A stretch of 64,000 nt of DNA from Rotaria sp. Silwood1 (GCA_905250075.1 CAJNOP010000103.1:504441-568440), one strand, 5' to 3'. Counted from the stretch's first letter, positions 1-11,461 are shown. The notes: a model not told the origin generated them from the letters alone. Translations and numbers: made by a program.

Positions 1-10
1 CGTGATATAG

Positions 11-194
11 GTTTCTTTCTGGTGTGAACGGCGAGTCGAGAGTGGTGCTCAGAACGGGTGCTGATGACCGACTCAAAGATGATTTTGGAACTTTGTCTCA
101 GAGAGTAGCTTTTGTAGAAAGCTTCGAGAAATCATACGATGCTTTCTTCAGTGACCAATCATATCGAGAATTGAATAAGTATTACGAAACCTAG
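11..194 (+). CDS. 3' terminal exon of an unrecognised gene (partial)
   Basis: An open frame of about 60 codons follows an AG at positions 9-10 and ends at TAG 192-194. The peptide is charged and aromatic, ending NKYYET, with no motif I recognise. The same frame has a stop just upstream (3-5), so this can only be a last exon whose upstream exons lie left of the window. It ends about 130 bp before the methionine S-methyltransferase on the same strand. It could be chance, since a single short exon is weak evidence. Confidence 0.4.
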
Positions 195-326
195 ACTACA
201 ATTACTTTAGACGTATAAGGTGTCATCTTTCAGAAAAAGGTCAACGAATCTGTTGATGAGCATTATTTGTAACAATTGATTAATCATTTAGCTCAATCAA
301 GTCAAACTTAATCCAGTTCAATTCCA

Positions 327-3300
327 ATGTTCAATTTACATACATTCATCGAGCAGTGTCAACAGTCAAGCTATCAGACTTTTGAAAATTTCAAGGTCGT
401 TCTCCGTTCACTTGAAGACAAAAGCAGCCGGAAAGAAGCTCGCTTATTTTTAACGGAACTGGTAAATTTCATTCGAGAAAGATTTAGTATGGTTAACGAA
501 GCAACTATAAAATCATTTCATTTTACATTTTTATCGGTTGATATTTCAAATAATAAAGATCACAGTGAATTAATTACCTTATTAGATTTTCCAAGTACAT
601 TCACTCCTGAAGAATGGTCATATACATTTTTTGAAGGATTAGCAAGATACGATGCTGCTGAGTTTCAAAATAAAAATCTTGTTGAATTAGGTTGTGGTAA
701 CGGTTGGATAACCATTACTATGGCAAAAAAATTTGGACCACAAAAAGTGTTTGGTTTAGATATTAATCCACGAGCAATAGTTTGTTCGAAAATAAATCTC
801 TATTTAAATGCATTAGATGATCAAGCCAATGACGTTAAGGATGATTTGAATGAAGAAAATTTAATTGATAAAATTGAATTTTATGAATCAGATCTACTTG
901 AATATTTCATTAATAAAGAACCTTTTCATTTCGATGTCATATTTGGATGTATTCCACAAGTACTTCATCCAGAAAATTTTCCTACTCATGAAATAATACA
1001 TGAACATCAACATGATGATTTATTATATTCATACAGTAATTATTGTGCCAAACAAGGTTACGTTGAAGATTCTTTTGGCTTGGGATTAATAGCCAAGGCA
1101 CTCGAACAAGGTATTGATTTGATTAAACCCAGAGGAAAATTAATTTTCAATATGGGCGGTCGTCCTGGTAAAAAAATGTTGGAAAGATTGTTTGAGCGAC
1201 GAGGGGTCGATATCAAGAAAATATGGCAGAGAAAAGTAATACAGGCAAGTGACACAGATATTGCTCCTATGATAAAAATAGAAGAACAATCACCAATTAG
1301 GTTTGAATTTTATATGGGTTTGAATTTTGATGAGTCAATATCTGCTAAAACTGCAAAATATTATGCAGATGCTGGCGGACAAATTTGTCATTCATTAACT
1401 GTTTATGAATGCACTTTCCATAATTTGGATTTGTTAAGAAATATTTTCAGTTTATTAAAAGATGTTGATTATCAAGAAGCATTGCATGGATTAGATTTGT
1501 GTTTTAACGATAAAAGCATTGCTGAAGAAAAAATTAATTTTCTTTCAACTCTTACTCAAAAATTGGACAAAATGCTATTTTTTCCGTATGGCGAAACCAA
1601 AGGTGAAACAATATTTCGTAAACGAATTGCTCAATATTTAAATTCATATTATCATACAAGCTTTACACATCAACATTTGTTAATTGCTCCAAATTTAAGG
1701 TCGTTAATTAGCAATATTGTTAATGTTTATTCAGCTTCATTGATTTTGGCTGATACAGATCATGCCAAAGGTTTGAGAAAATATGAATCCAAAAATTTTA
1801 TATTGCTTGAAGTTCCTCAATCATCTACTTTATTAGAAGAATTAATTATAAAATTAAAACCTCAATTGGTATTTTTCAGTTTTAATGAATTACAAAGCAA
1901 GTCGGTCGAATCTTTTAAATCACTTATTTCGGTCTCAGAACAAGAAGGAACACGTTTATTTGTGGATATGTCAGCTTACTTCGAAGTAAGCAGTTCTCCT
2001 CAAAATAATGGTATTCTAAATTATTTGTCAAAAAATAATCTTCCTAATCATGTTGCCATCATCTGTGGTTTGGTAAAAAATAAGGTTTATTCAGATTTAG
2101 AAGATTGTTTCTTATTAACACAAAACGAAAACATGATTGAAACACTTGCTAATAGTGCTGAACTTACATACAGCAGAACACCGATGGTTTCACAACTTTA
2201 TTATTCGGAATTATTATTTGATTTAGTTAAATTTCAAATGGTAAACGTAAGAAAAAATCAGAAACATGCTGGTTTGTTTAAGGAAACTGTTGATTTTAAA
2301 CAAAAATTCATCAGGATGAGAAATAATGTTTTGGAATCGTTCAATCATCCATGCATTCAAATCAATGAACTTCCAATAACAAAAAATACGATAAGATTAG
2401 ATTATGGTGAAAACGAATTAGTTAGTCCAAAATCGTTAAAAACTTCTATTTTTGAAAGTTTTATTCGACAAAACATTACAAATGAAGAAATTGATGTATT
2501 ACCTGAAATTTCAACATTATTAAAATCAAGATTTGGTATCAATTTAAGTAATGAAATAAAAATACATTTTGGAACGGGAGTCGCTCCACTATTTTCGGCA
2601 TTGGTACGAACATGTATAGAACAACATGGAATATTGGTTTTTCCACAAGGTGCTTATGGTTATTTTTATGCTACAGCAATGTATTATAATGCACCGATAA
2701 AAATTATTTCAACTTCAGAAAATAATCAATTTAAAATATCACCTTCCGAACTATCACAAGTAATTAACGACAGTGCAAATTATTGGATTTTTTTAAATTT
2801 TCCATTGGTAAATCCCACAGGCGCAAGATATGGAGCATCTGAAATTGAAGCCATTTTAAGTGTTCCAGGAATTTCGAATGTCACTATTATAATAGATACT
2901 ATTTTTTCGGGTTTAGAATTTGAAAAATCTGCTGAAACATATCGATTAGATAAATTATTTGATGACGGTAAAATAAAATATGCTGTTCTAGGTGGAATTT
3001 CAAAAGAATTTGCTGGCGCTGGATTACGTTTTGGATATTTGGTAACAAAAAATGAACTGATTTCTGACGGTATAAACAAACATATGATTACCCAGCCACA
3101 CTCCACAATGCTTTATGCTTGCAAAAAGATTTATGGACTATTAAATAAACAAGATTCATTTTTACTCAAAACACTTGAAGAACAACGGTGCACATTGAAA
3201 TCAAGAGCTGATCGGCTAAGTAAAACGCTTACAGAATGTGGTTGGAAAATTTTGCCATCCCAAGGTGGTTTATTCATGGTTGCTTCACCTGTTAGTTATT

Positions 3301-3518
3301 TTAATAAGGTTATTGAAGTTTCAAGTTCATCAGGAAAATTCAGTTATACTCTAAATGGAAGCAATATTCACGAAGCATTGTTTTATGCAACAGGTCTATT
3401 AATAAATAATGATATATGGACTGGAATTAAAGGATATTGTCGATTTGTGTTGAGTGTAAACGCTGACGATTTTGAAAAGGCATTGCTTGCAGTTAGAAAA
3501 TTTTATGAATTAGTTTGA
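327..3518 (+). CDS. MMT: Methionine S-methyltransferase (MMT), plant-type, intronless
   Basis: MMT transfers a methyl group from S-adenosylmethionine to methionine, giving S-methylmethionine in the cytosol. The 1063 residues match the roughly 1080 aa of plant MMTs and keep the two-part architecture. An N-terminal class I methyltransferase has the SAM motif VELGCGNG (119-126), an acidic loop FGLDINPRA (142-150), and the family signatures GCIPQVLHPE, SNYCAKQGYVED and NMGGRPG. A C-terminal fold-type I aminotransferase-like half has NPTGARYG and the pyridoxal-lysine motif ISKEFAGAGLRFGY (Lys about 893). I chose this ATG because it gives the MMT-type N-terminus (FIEQCQQS..., EARLFL). It lies just after a possible splice acceptor (tttaatccag). 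The gene has no introns, unlike its animal neighbours. Animals normally lack MMT, so horizontal acquisition from a plant-like or bacterial donor is likely. Identity is very secure; donor is inference. Confidence 0.95.
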   Translation: MFNLHTFIEQCQQSSYQTFENFKVVLRSLEDKSSRKEARLFLTELVNFIRERFSMVNEATIKSFHFTFLSVDISNNKDHSELITLLDFPSTFTPEEWSYTFFEGLARYDAAEFQNKNLVELGCGNGWITITMAKKFGPQKVFGLDINPRAIVCSKINLYLNALDDQANDVKDDLNEENLIDKIEFYESDLLEYFINKEPFHFDVIFGCIPQVLHPENFPTHEIIHEHQHDDLLYSYSNYCAKQGYVEDSFGLGLIAKALEQGIDLIKPRGKLIFNMGGRPGKKMLERLFERRGVDIKKIWQRKVIQASDTDIAPMIKIEEQSPIRFEFYMGLNFDESISAKTAKYYADAGGQICHSLTVYECTFHNLDLLRNIFSLLKDVDYQEALHGLDLCFNDKSIAEEKINFLSTLTQKLDKMLFFPYGETKGETIFRKRIAQYLNSYYHTSFTHQHLLIAPNLRSLISNIVNVYSASLILADTDHAKGLRKYESKNFILLEVPQSSTLLEELIIKLKPQLVFFSFNELQSKSVESFKSLISVSEQEGTRLFVDMSAYFEVSSSPQNNGILNYLSKNNLPNHVAIICGLVKNKVYSDLEDCFLLTQNENMIETLANSAELTYSRTPMVSQLYYSELLFDLVKFQMVNVRKNQKHAGLFKETVDFKQKFIRMRNNVLESFNHPCIQINELPITKNTIRLDYGENELVSPKSLKTSIFESFIRQNITNEEIDVLPEISTLLKSRFGINLSNEIKIHFGTGVAPLFSALVRTCIEQHGILVFPQGAYGYFYATAMYYNAPIKIISTSENNQFKISPSELSQVINDSANYWIFLNFPLVNPTGARYGASEIEAILSVPGISNVTIIIDTIFSGLEFEKSAETYRLDKLFDDGKIKYAVLGGISKEFAGAGLRFGYLVTKNELISDGINKHMITQPHSTMLYACKKIYGLLNKQDSFLLKTLEEQRCTLKSRADRLSKTLTECGWKILPSQGGLFMVASPVSYFNKVIEVSSSSGKFSYTLNGSNIHEALFYATGLLINNDIWTGIKGYCRFVLSVNADDFEKALLAVRKFYELV

Positions 3519-3950
3519 TGATCATGAAATAAATCACCATATATAATCTATGAAGCACATCACATAAAAATGAAGAAGAAGATTCATGCAAACTCCACAT
3601 TATTAATAGTTTTACAACACTAGTATTTTATATAATAAAATAATATATTATTCTATAAATATAAAGAAATTTTTTTATATCATCTTGAGCCTGTGAGAAT
3701 GTGTATCATTTATATGTGTATGACCTGACAACAAAAGTTTCGATCTCACTTCCGCGAGCGGTGTTTTATGTTTATGATTTACTCTCTTGAATGTACGGAT
3801 GTGGCTCAATAGAGTAAACAAAACGATATCCGCATCCACACCCCTATTTGACCTAACTTTTCATGCTATATAAATTATCGGCAGTATCAATAACCTATAA
3901 AGAATGGAAATTTTGGCCAAAATATAAGCTTTTTCGATCTGTGCGGAAAG
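3519..3950. other. Intergenic, AT-rich
   Basis: This is the 3' flank of the MMT gene. ATAATAAAATAATATATT-like AT-rich sequence follows within 130 bp of the stop and may hold the poly(A) signal (AAATAAA-like at about 3526). I see no other gene or repeat. Confidence 0.5.
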
Positions 3951-4550
3951 GGTTTGGGTGGATGTGGATGGTGGTGTGGGTGAGGATGACGTAGGTGAAG
4001 TTAGCAGTGGATTCGAGTAATTCCAGCGGCGATTCGTCCAACGACCTGTTCCAAGTCTCTTATTCTCGGTCCAAGTAGAACTCGATAAGCTCTATTCAAT
4101 GGTGCAATCAGATTTTCCATAGCTCAAACTATGGTGCCAAAAATCGCGAAATATTAGTATTTTCCTATTGGAACTCCGGCAGCCGATTCGAGTAATTCCA
4201 GCAGCAATTCGTCCAACGACCTGGTTCAAGTCTCCTCTTTTCGGTTCAAGTACAACTCGACGAACTCTATCCAATGGTATGCTCAGATTTTCGGTAGCCC
4301 AAAGTATAATTTTCAGATGCTCACTAACGTCATTTATCAGCCCAAAAATCATACTTTTTGTCTATCGAAAATCTGAGTATATCATTGGATAGAGCTCGTC
4401 GACTTCTACTTGGGCCGAGAATAGAAAACTTGGACCAGGTTGTTGGACGAATCGCCGCTAGAATTACTCAAATCCGCTGCTAACTTCACCTACGTGTGAG
4501 GATGCGAATATGGATATTCTCATATATCTCAAACCCACAGCCACATCCAG
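3951..4550. repeat. Telomere-like hairpin tract, split by an insertion
   Basis: A G-rich arm (about 3951-3988: gggtttgggtgg, gtggtgtgggtg) and a C-rich arm (about 4529-4548: aaacccacagccacatccag) would form one inverted pair of TGTGGG-type repeats if the 507-bp insertion between them were removed. It is one of a family of similar tracts in this window. Confidence 0.6.
3989..4495. mobile_element. MITE/fold-back element with 9-bp TSD (Mutator-like)
   Basis: Terminal inverted repeats start ACGTAGGTGAAGTTAGCAG and run for over 120 bp with a few mismatches. A third, direct copy of the arm lies at about 4177-4310. The element is flanked by a perfect 9-bp duplication, GTGAGGATG, at 3980-3988 and 4496-4504. 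Long inverted ends plus a 9-bp duplication point to the Mutator-like group. It is non-autonomous, with no transposase. It landed inside a telomere-like tract, so the tract is older than the insertion. Confidence 0.85.
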
Positions 4551-4693
4551 TCGAGTCATGTAGCTTCTCGCTCGTTTAACATCCATTATAATGCAAAACT
4601 TGATTTTAATAAATCACTACTTTCATTGTTACCTAAGATAATGCATATTCGACTGATTGGTGAGGAATTTTCAGTTGATCCTCTATTATGTAA

Positions 4694-4832
4694 TGGGTGT
4701 GGGTGTGGGTGGGTGTGTGTGTGGATGTGGATGTGGATGTGGGGTGTAGGTGTGGGTGGGTGTGGGCGTGGGCGTCAGTGAGCAGAGGAACTAAATCCAC
4801 ACCCACACCCCACAACGACATCCACATCCACT
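4694..4832. repeat. Telomere-like (TGTGGG) hairpin tract
   Basis: About 77 bp of degenerate TGTGGG/GGATGT repeats are followed by a spacer of about 25 bp and then about 37 bp of CCCACA-type repeats, forming a potential stem-loop. Open frames through it on either strand are repeat artefacts (His/Thr/Pro or Gly/Val-rich). Confidence 0.85.
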
Positions 4833-5577
4833 GGCATTGTTTAAAAACAGCTTCGACCAAGTCTTCTGTGACCTGAAAAATACAGTGTCCGAGAAACCCT
4901 GTCATCATAGTTCATCTTTGAATATTTGGGACAGAATGCATCATATAGAAAACTCCATTGGCTATTAAAATCATTATCTTGATTTGAGCTAGGTGGTTAA
5001 CATTATGGAAAAAAATCTAGATTACGTTGGGTTTAAACTTTTGTCCACTGCTTTATGTCTGCATCTCCTTCGAAAAAGTGCCCCCACCCTTCCATAATTC
5101 TAGATCAGCCATTGTATTGTTTTGAGGTAGACACTATGATGAGTCGTTTTTTTCTGTTTTATGACCTTTAAAATATTCATTAGAAATGCAATTTTTTTTA
5201 TCTTTCTCTGTGCAACATCGTATTCTAACATGCTTCAACGACATCTTATCTATTCGTTTGTGTTTTCATTCTTCGTAATGCTTATCAATACAAAACAATT
5301 TGTTTTTACTGTAGCTGAAAATATTCGAATTCAGAATTCACAGATACAAGTTAAAATATTGCCTAAGTTCTCTGAATGGATGTTCCGCTAAAGTCTCTCA
5401 TAAGAGTGAAATAAATTCAGTTTATTAGCAAATATATTCTTTTATAATCAAGAAATCGAACTTGAAAAATTTCTATATGATCTTATACATATTTTTTCTC
5501 AGTTGTTGATCCTACTTGAAGATTTCCACATCGAAATAACGATATTTTTGAAGTAACATAGAGCATTTTTTTAATCA
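4833..5577. other. Intergenic, upstream of the hydroxyacid oxidase
   Basis: I see no gene. A short open frame at 5161-5391 is hydrophobic but looks like AT-rich noise. The promoter of the hydroxyacid oxidase should lie in the last few hundred bases. Confidence 0.4.
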
Positions 5578-8500
5578 ATGAAAAGTAAGTATGCTTATCA
5601 ATGTAATTAGAAATTTAACTTTTAATTTTTCAGACAGTCAATTGTATATTTTATGGTTTGGTACAACGTTGACAAGTGTTGTAATTCTTCTAAATTATTT
5701 TCAACAAAGAAGGAGAAAAAAAAAAGATGAAGAACGAGTATGTTTATTTATTTAATTATTCATTGATTCTCATTATTGATATAGAAAACTGAATATTTAA
5801 AATGTAAATCATTATCTGATTTCGAAGAATTAGCTAAGAAATCCATGATGCCACATCGTTTTTATTATTATGACTACAAAGCTGGTCAAGGACATACATA
5901 TCAAGCATGTCGACACTATTTTGATAAACAGTTAAGAATTATGCCAAGAGTTTTGATGGATGTTAGTGAAATTTCATTAAAAACAACTATATTTGGGTGA
6001 GAGACCATCGAAATATAAAATAATGCGATACTCATATAGAGACAGATTCTATCCATTGACAGGATTTTTTCTTTGAGGTCTTTTTCTAGTTTTTGCTTCG
6101 TCACTATGAATTCACTGGAAGAGGAAATGCATTTGTCAACATTTATTATAGATCGATATATGAATCACCAATCCTAATTGCTACGTCTGCTTGTCATTGT
6201 CTTGCTCATGTTGATGGTGAAGTTGCCACAGCTCGCGCCGCAACTGAAGCTCAATGTATTTTTACGTACAATTGGACGTTTTCAAATATGCCAGAAGAAG
6301 AAGTTCTACAAACACTGGGTATATCCTTTTTTCTTTTCTATCTCATTTGCTCTTCAGTGCTCTTCATCTTAGGTCCAAAATTTTTACATATTTATCTGAC
6401 AACACCTATAGAAATCTTAGAACAAATAGTTCCACAAGCTGATAAAAAAGGATATCGAGCAATTGTTATTACATGTGATCAACCACATGAACGTATTCGA
6501 GATTTTGTATTACCGTTATTTGAAGAAGCATCAAAGAATATCGATCCAGAATTAATGAAGAGTATGTCAATACCAAATTTGAATATACCTGGTATAATCG
6601 TTAAGCAGCGTTTTGGCACCGGTTCAGTAACATGGGCAAATATTGAATGGTTAAGAAAATTGACACAGTTACCAATTATTTGCAAAGGTATACTCTCACC
6701 GATTGATGCAGAATTAGCAATTAAATATGGAGCAAATGGAATTATTGTCAGGTCTGCTTTGCATATAATCAGTTAACTTAATATATCTTTTGCTATTATT
6801 GGTTTTAGTAACCATGGTGGTCGACTAATTGATACAGCACCACCAGCTATTGAATGTCTAGAAGATGTCATCAATGTTGTGGATGGACGTGCAGAAGGTA
6901 AATTTGTCTTAATGACAATTGAAAAAATCTAACGAATTTTTAGTGTCTTCTTAAGATATCAAATCTTAGGGAGAATAATGTTTTGAACACTGAAGTTTTT
7001 TATAACGTCCTTTTTCAAAACGTCTCGACATAGTTAGGATGAGAAAATTTGTCTATCTGCTTCCTCTTTAAAAAGTCGTTGATTTGGTTAAATCCTCTAT
7101 ATTGTTAGAGTAGCTCAGGCTTGGCAAATCTTCTGATTTGATCAGGAGACTCCTGATTTTTGAACTTGTCTCCTGACCGAAAATCTCCTGATTTCAGGAG
7201 TTGATTTTTGTTTTTTTAATATTTTTCTGTTAGCAACACTTTGAATCAATAAAAACAAGTTGCTTTTACGCCCTTTTACTCAAAATAAAGTCATTAATTA
7301 CAATTACGTTAACTAATTTTATATAAAGTATTTGTTTAAACAGAGATATTAAAAAAATAATATTGTATGTGTAATGTTTTGACGGGCAAGCGTAGCATTA
7401 TTGAAGTATCAAACTCATTGGATAAAAATCTTATGACAACAACTGAGCCGCAACCGGTAAACGATGGTATTTCTATTTTATCAAAAAGAACTGCGAAATT
7501 AAAAGTTGCTGCTTCATCATCATTAGCAACAAATAAACGATATACCGAAGGTGCCAAAATGTTTGCAAAATAGTTTATTTTGCGAATATCTTTGCACAGA
7601 AAAATAATAAAATCTTCATCGTTTTTTTAAGGGAAGTGACTATGTACACATATGTGCACATAGCTCGTAGGCTATGTATACTTGTGTGTACATAGCCACT
7701 TGGCTATGTACACACAAGTGTATATAGCTGACTGACTATATACACATATGTCTATATAGCCGTTTGGCTATGTACACACAGGTAGATATAATCAACATAT
7801 TAGTAAATATGAAGTCATATTATAATATTATATGTATTTGTTGATTAATATAAATTAATTATCTAAGCTTTTTCATAGTTTTATTAATTCTTTATTACAT
7901 ATGAATAAAGTATAAATCATATAAAAAAAAATTAAGTCAAATAAAGATCAATAATTCAGCAGCATTTCTGGTGCTTTCTCTCTTTAGTTTTAAACGAAAC
8001 AGTTGAATTCCATTATTTTAAATAGAATACATGATAACCATCTAGTGTTAGTGCTTATCTTTCCTCTTCATTATATCATATTTTTTTGTCGATCACTTAT
8101 ATAAAGAAAAATTTTATATCTTCTTTTCTTAGTTGATTGGTTTAAAAATAGGAAACTGAAAAATAGAAAGTCAAATAACTTGACATCTGAGAACATAACC
8201 TTTATTAAGATAGGTTGATTAATCTTTACTTTAATCTTTTTCTCTATCGAGCTAATTAATAGTTTTTCAAATGAAATGAAATGAATTGATAATTGTTATA
8301 ATAAAATGAACCGATTTCATATAACCTCATTTATAGTACTAAATAAATCCTCTTATATTATTAAAAAGTCTATCATAATCATTTTCAATGTCTGTTACAG
8401 AAAGCTATATGTTGCTATTATAGTTAAATCTAAGTATATTGTTTCGTGCTTAGCGTAATTCTTCAACCAGAAAAATAAAGCAAGATAATTATTCTCTCTT

Positions 8501-11393
8501 TAAAAAGCAGTTTGATAGTTGGGTACATTTTGAGAAAGAATTTAAAAATTGGTGCATTAATTGTTATCAACCAATGAATATAAAACGTTCTTCAATGAAA
8601 TATAATGAAAAAATAACGAGAGAATTATTTAACTTTGTTCAATACCAAAATGTAATGTGTGTATGTCATCATAGATGTCCTGTTCGAAGACATATAAAAG
8701 ATGAATCAAGATCAAACCAAGAATCGGCTCGATTATATTGTGAATTTATTCTCTTTCTCGTAGAGAAGAGTCTTGTGAGAATAAATTGTTTGTTTGCTTG
8801 CTTGTATGTTCGCACTTCAGTGATTGGTTCAAAAGAAGGTGAAGACAAAAAGGATTATTTTCTATAAAGCTTGACCGAAGGGTAATCGAGGATGAGAAGT
8901 TCGGATCTGAGGTTAGTTTTAACTAATTATTAACTAATTATTGATTATTAATTAATTAATAATTAATATTTTAAATAAAACTTGACCAAAGGGTAATCGA
9001 GGATGAGGAGTTCGAATCTAAGACTAGTTTTAACCGATTATTAATTAATTATTAACTATTCATTAATTATTAATGTTTTCTATAAAACTTGGCCAAAGTT
9101 TATCGAAGATGGGGGAATTCAAGTCTGAGCTCAGTTTTAGCTAACTTATTACTAATTAATTATTAGCTAAATATTAATTGATTATAAATTATTATTATTT
9201 TTCGTAAAACTTCATTGCGGGTTATTGAAGGTAAAGAATTCAAATCTGATATCAGTTTTAATTAATTAATTAATAATTAGTTATTAACTAATTATTAATC
9301 ATTATTATTTTAAATAAAAATTCACCACAGGTAATCAACGATGAAGAGTCTAAATCTGTGATCCGTTTCCCTTAATTAGCTATTAATTAATTAATTAATA
9401 GTTATTAGTTTATTCTATAAAGCTTCATCAAAAGTAATCAAGAACGGGTGATTTGATTACTGGCACGATTGGAATGATTCAATGATTTAGAGAGCAGGGA
9501 TATGAGGGAGCCAGAGATGAATAACATATGTATATTAAATGAATAATTTGCTGATAATAAGAAAATAGTTCTTCTACGAGAAAGAGCTAAGCGAGTCCAT
9601 AGACGAGCGTTACTTGTTTTAAAACGCTATACGGAATTAAATAAAATTGTTTTTATGAAAAATCAAAATTTAACTCATAACGATCCAAAAATGAGGAAGT
9701 TTATAAGAATTACTCAGTTTAAATAGATAAAGCATTAGAGATAGAGATGTTCCATCTTTAATGTTTTATGATCAAATATCTTTTACGTGATCATTATGTT
9801 AAATGGATTGAAAATAATGAAATTTAATTGTTTCGTTTAAAACCAAAGAGAGAAAGCAGTGGATATGTTGTTGAGCTGTTGATCTTTATTTGTCTTATAC
9901 TTTATTTGTATGTAATAAAGAATTACTAAAATTATGAAAAAGCTTAAATATTTAATATATATTAATCAACAAAAACATATAATATTATAATATTTAATCA
10001 ACAAAAACATATAATATTATAATATTTAATCAACAAAAACATATAATATTATAATATGACTTCATATTTACTAATATATTGGTTATATCTACCTGTGTGT
10101 ACATACCCAAAGGGCTATATACACATATGTGTATATAGTCAGCCAGCTATATACACTCGTGTGTACATAGCCACTTGGCTATTTACACATATGTGTACAT
10201 AGTCACTTCCTTTTTTAAGATGCGCCGTGGGAAGCTCTACAAAAATTGTATTAGCAAATCAATACTGACATGTCCTAATAGTTTTTCTTATACGAAAAAT
10301 GTACAATCGACATAATAGTGCAACTTTTCACCATATTCTGCATAATAAAAATGTGCGAAAGATTTTTTTGTTTCGCAATATAGATTTGTTCATACAGCTT
10401 TTATAGAGCTTTCGGCAGTTCATCGTTAAAAAAAGCAAGATGTTATGATTTTCTGTAGCCGAGACATACGCAAAGTAAAAAAACTCTTCCAAACATTTTT
10501 ATTATGCTCGACACGATGGGAAGTAGCACTATCATAAACGTTGTACATTTTGAGTATGAGAAAAATCATCAGAGTATGTCAGTAGGGGTTTCTGCTTATA
10601 CAATGTTTGTGGAGCATTTCGCGGCGCCTTTAAAAAAAAATCAAGATTTTATCATTCTTTTCAAGTCGAAATATATGTAGAACAAAAAATTCTCCAAACA
10701 TTTTGCAACACTCGAGAGCAACTTCACGCAAATCTTCACTTTTAATCATCTAGGAAAATCATCAGAGGAAGTCAATAGAAATTTGTTGATATAACTTTTT
10801 CAGAGCACTTCACGGTGTATCTCTTAGAAAAAAGATCAAGATTTTATCATTCATCTAAGCCGAGATATATGCGAGATAAAAAATGTTGCAAACATTTTGG
10901 CACACTCGGTATAATTCAAATTTAAGAATAATTTTCCATCATCAACTTAATATGTAAAAGAGAAAAGTGCATATAGGAGTGAAACTTCGAATTTTCCTTA
11001 CGAAAATCACCAAACGATTCTTTAACTTCAAATAAAAATCTCGTAATTTTTCTCCTGATTTGAAACCAACGTCTCCTGAAAAACTCTGGATTTTTAACAA
11101 AATACTCCTGATTTATAAAATTTGAATTTGGTAATCCTGGAGTAGCTATTCTTTCTTATTTAGTATTTGTTGATACTGGCATTCGAAGTGGAACTGATGT
11201 GTTAAAAGCATTAGCATTGGGCGCACGAGCTGTTTTTATCGGTCGGCCGATTTTATATGGATTGGCTAGTGGTGGACAAGATGGTGTTCGAAGAGTATTA
11301 GATATATTAAAACGTGAATTAGTTTATGATATGGCTTGTTGTGGATTAACATCGATTGATCAAATTAATAAAGAGATTCTTTATAAACATTAA
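5578..11393 (+). CDS. FMN-dependent 2-hydroxyacid oxidase (HAO/lactate-oxidase family), membrane-anchored
   Basis: The enzyme oxidises L-2-hydroxyacids with FMN. Seven exons join in frame to 395 residues: 5578-5584, 5634-5737, 5785-5996, 6152-6318, 6373-6751, 6809-6897 and 11164-11393. Family signatures are DFEELAKK, FYYYDYKAGQG, MPRVLMDVSEI, AHVDGE, PIICKGIL (FMN Lys), SNHGGR (catalytic His about 292 and Arg about 295) and TGIRSGTDVLKALALGARAV with IGRP (FMN phosphate). Unusually, exon 2 adds an N-terminal hydrophobic segment (about residues 4-22) followed by a basic RRRKKK stretch. That would make a type II/III membrane anchor, whereas animal HAOs are soluble peroxisomal proteins, and no SKI-type peroxisomal C-terminus is present (it ends KH). 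The last intron is about 4.27 kb and carries two nested transposons. Substrate preference cannot be read from the sequence. Confidence 0.88.
7632..10210. mobile_element. Mutator-like element nested in the hAT copy
   Basis: Inverted ends of about 200 bp start GGAAGTGACTATGTACACAT and consist of repeated TATGTACACA/TGTGTACATA palindromes. They are flanked by a perfect 9-bp duplication TTTTTTAAG (7623-7631 and 10211-10219). Inside are remnants of coding sequence, for example 8574-8867 (97 codons with a CVCHHRC stretch) and a frame at about 9545-9725 (RERAKRVHRRALLVLKRY). There is also an AT-rich tandem array (8868-9440) and three copies of a 36-bp unit near 9945-10057. I recognise no intact MULE transposase. 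Confidence 0.85.
8868..9440. repeat. Tandem repeat, about 110-bp unit, inside the Mutator-like element
   Basis: About five to six diverged units each contain an AACTTGACC-AAGGGTAATCGAGGATGA-type block, a TTCGAATCTGAG-type block, and then an AT-rich run of TTAATTAATTATT. A related block recurs at 48500-48740 in a different element. Confidence 0.75.
10380..10920. repeat. Degenerate tandem repeat, three units of about 180 bp
   Basis: Three diverged copies share AGATTTTATCATTC, CCGAGATATATGCG and CCAAACATTTTGCAACACTCG blocks. They lie in the right part of the hAT element, outside the nested Mutator-like copy. Confidence 0.55.
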
Positions 11394-11461
11394 TAGAAGT
11401 AAAAGTGAAAGATAGGGATTTGAATTGAGTTTTCTTTATTTTATTCTTTTATTCCTTTTAT

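Larger units (their letters stand above)
7116..11139. mobile_element. hAT-family element in the last HAO intron, itself interrupted
   Basis: The terminal repeats (left CAGGCTTGGCAAATC, right end read inward CAGGATTACCAAATT) are hAT-type. They are flanked by a perfect 8-bp duplication GAGTAGCT at 7108-7115 and 11140-11147, the hAT hallmark. The subterminal regions carry repeated CTCCTGATTT motifs. Open frames such as 7367-7573 are short and I recognise no transposase, so the copy is non-autonomous or decayed. Without the nested insertion it would be about 1.4 kb. Confidence 0.85.

Noticed and set aside
1058-3106. Minus-strand frames inside the MMT gene
   Set aside because: They are antisense shadows of a strongly conserved plus-strand protein.
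8574-8867. A 97-codon ORF in the Mutator-like element as a transposase
   Set aside because: It is too short and has no DDE signature or MULE-type domain that I can see; kept only as a coding remnant.
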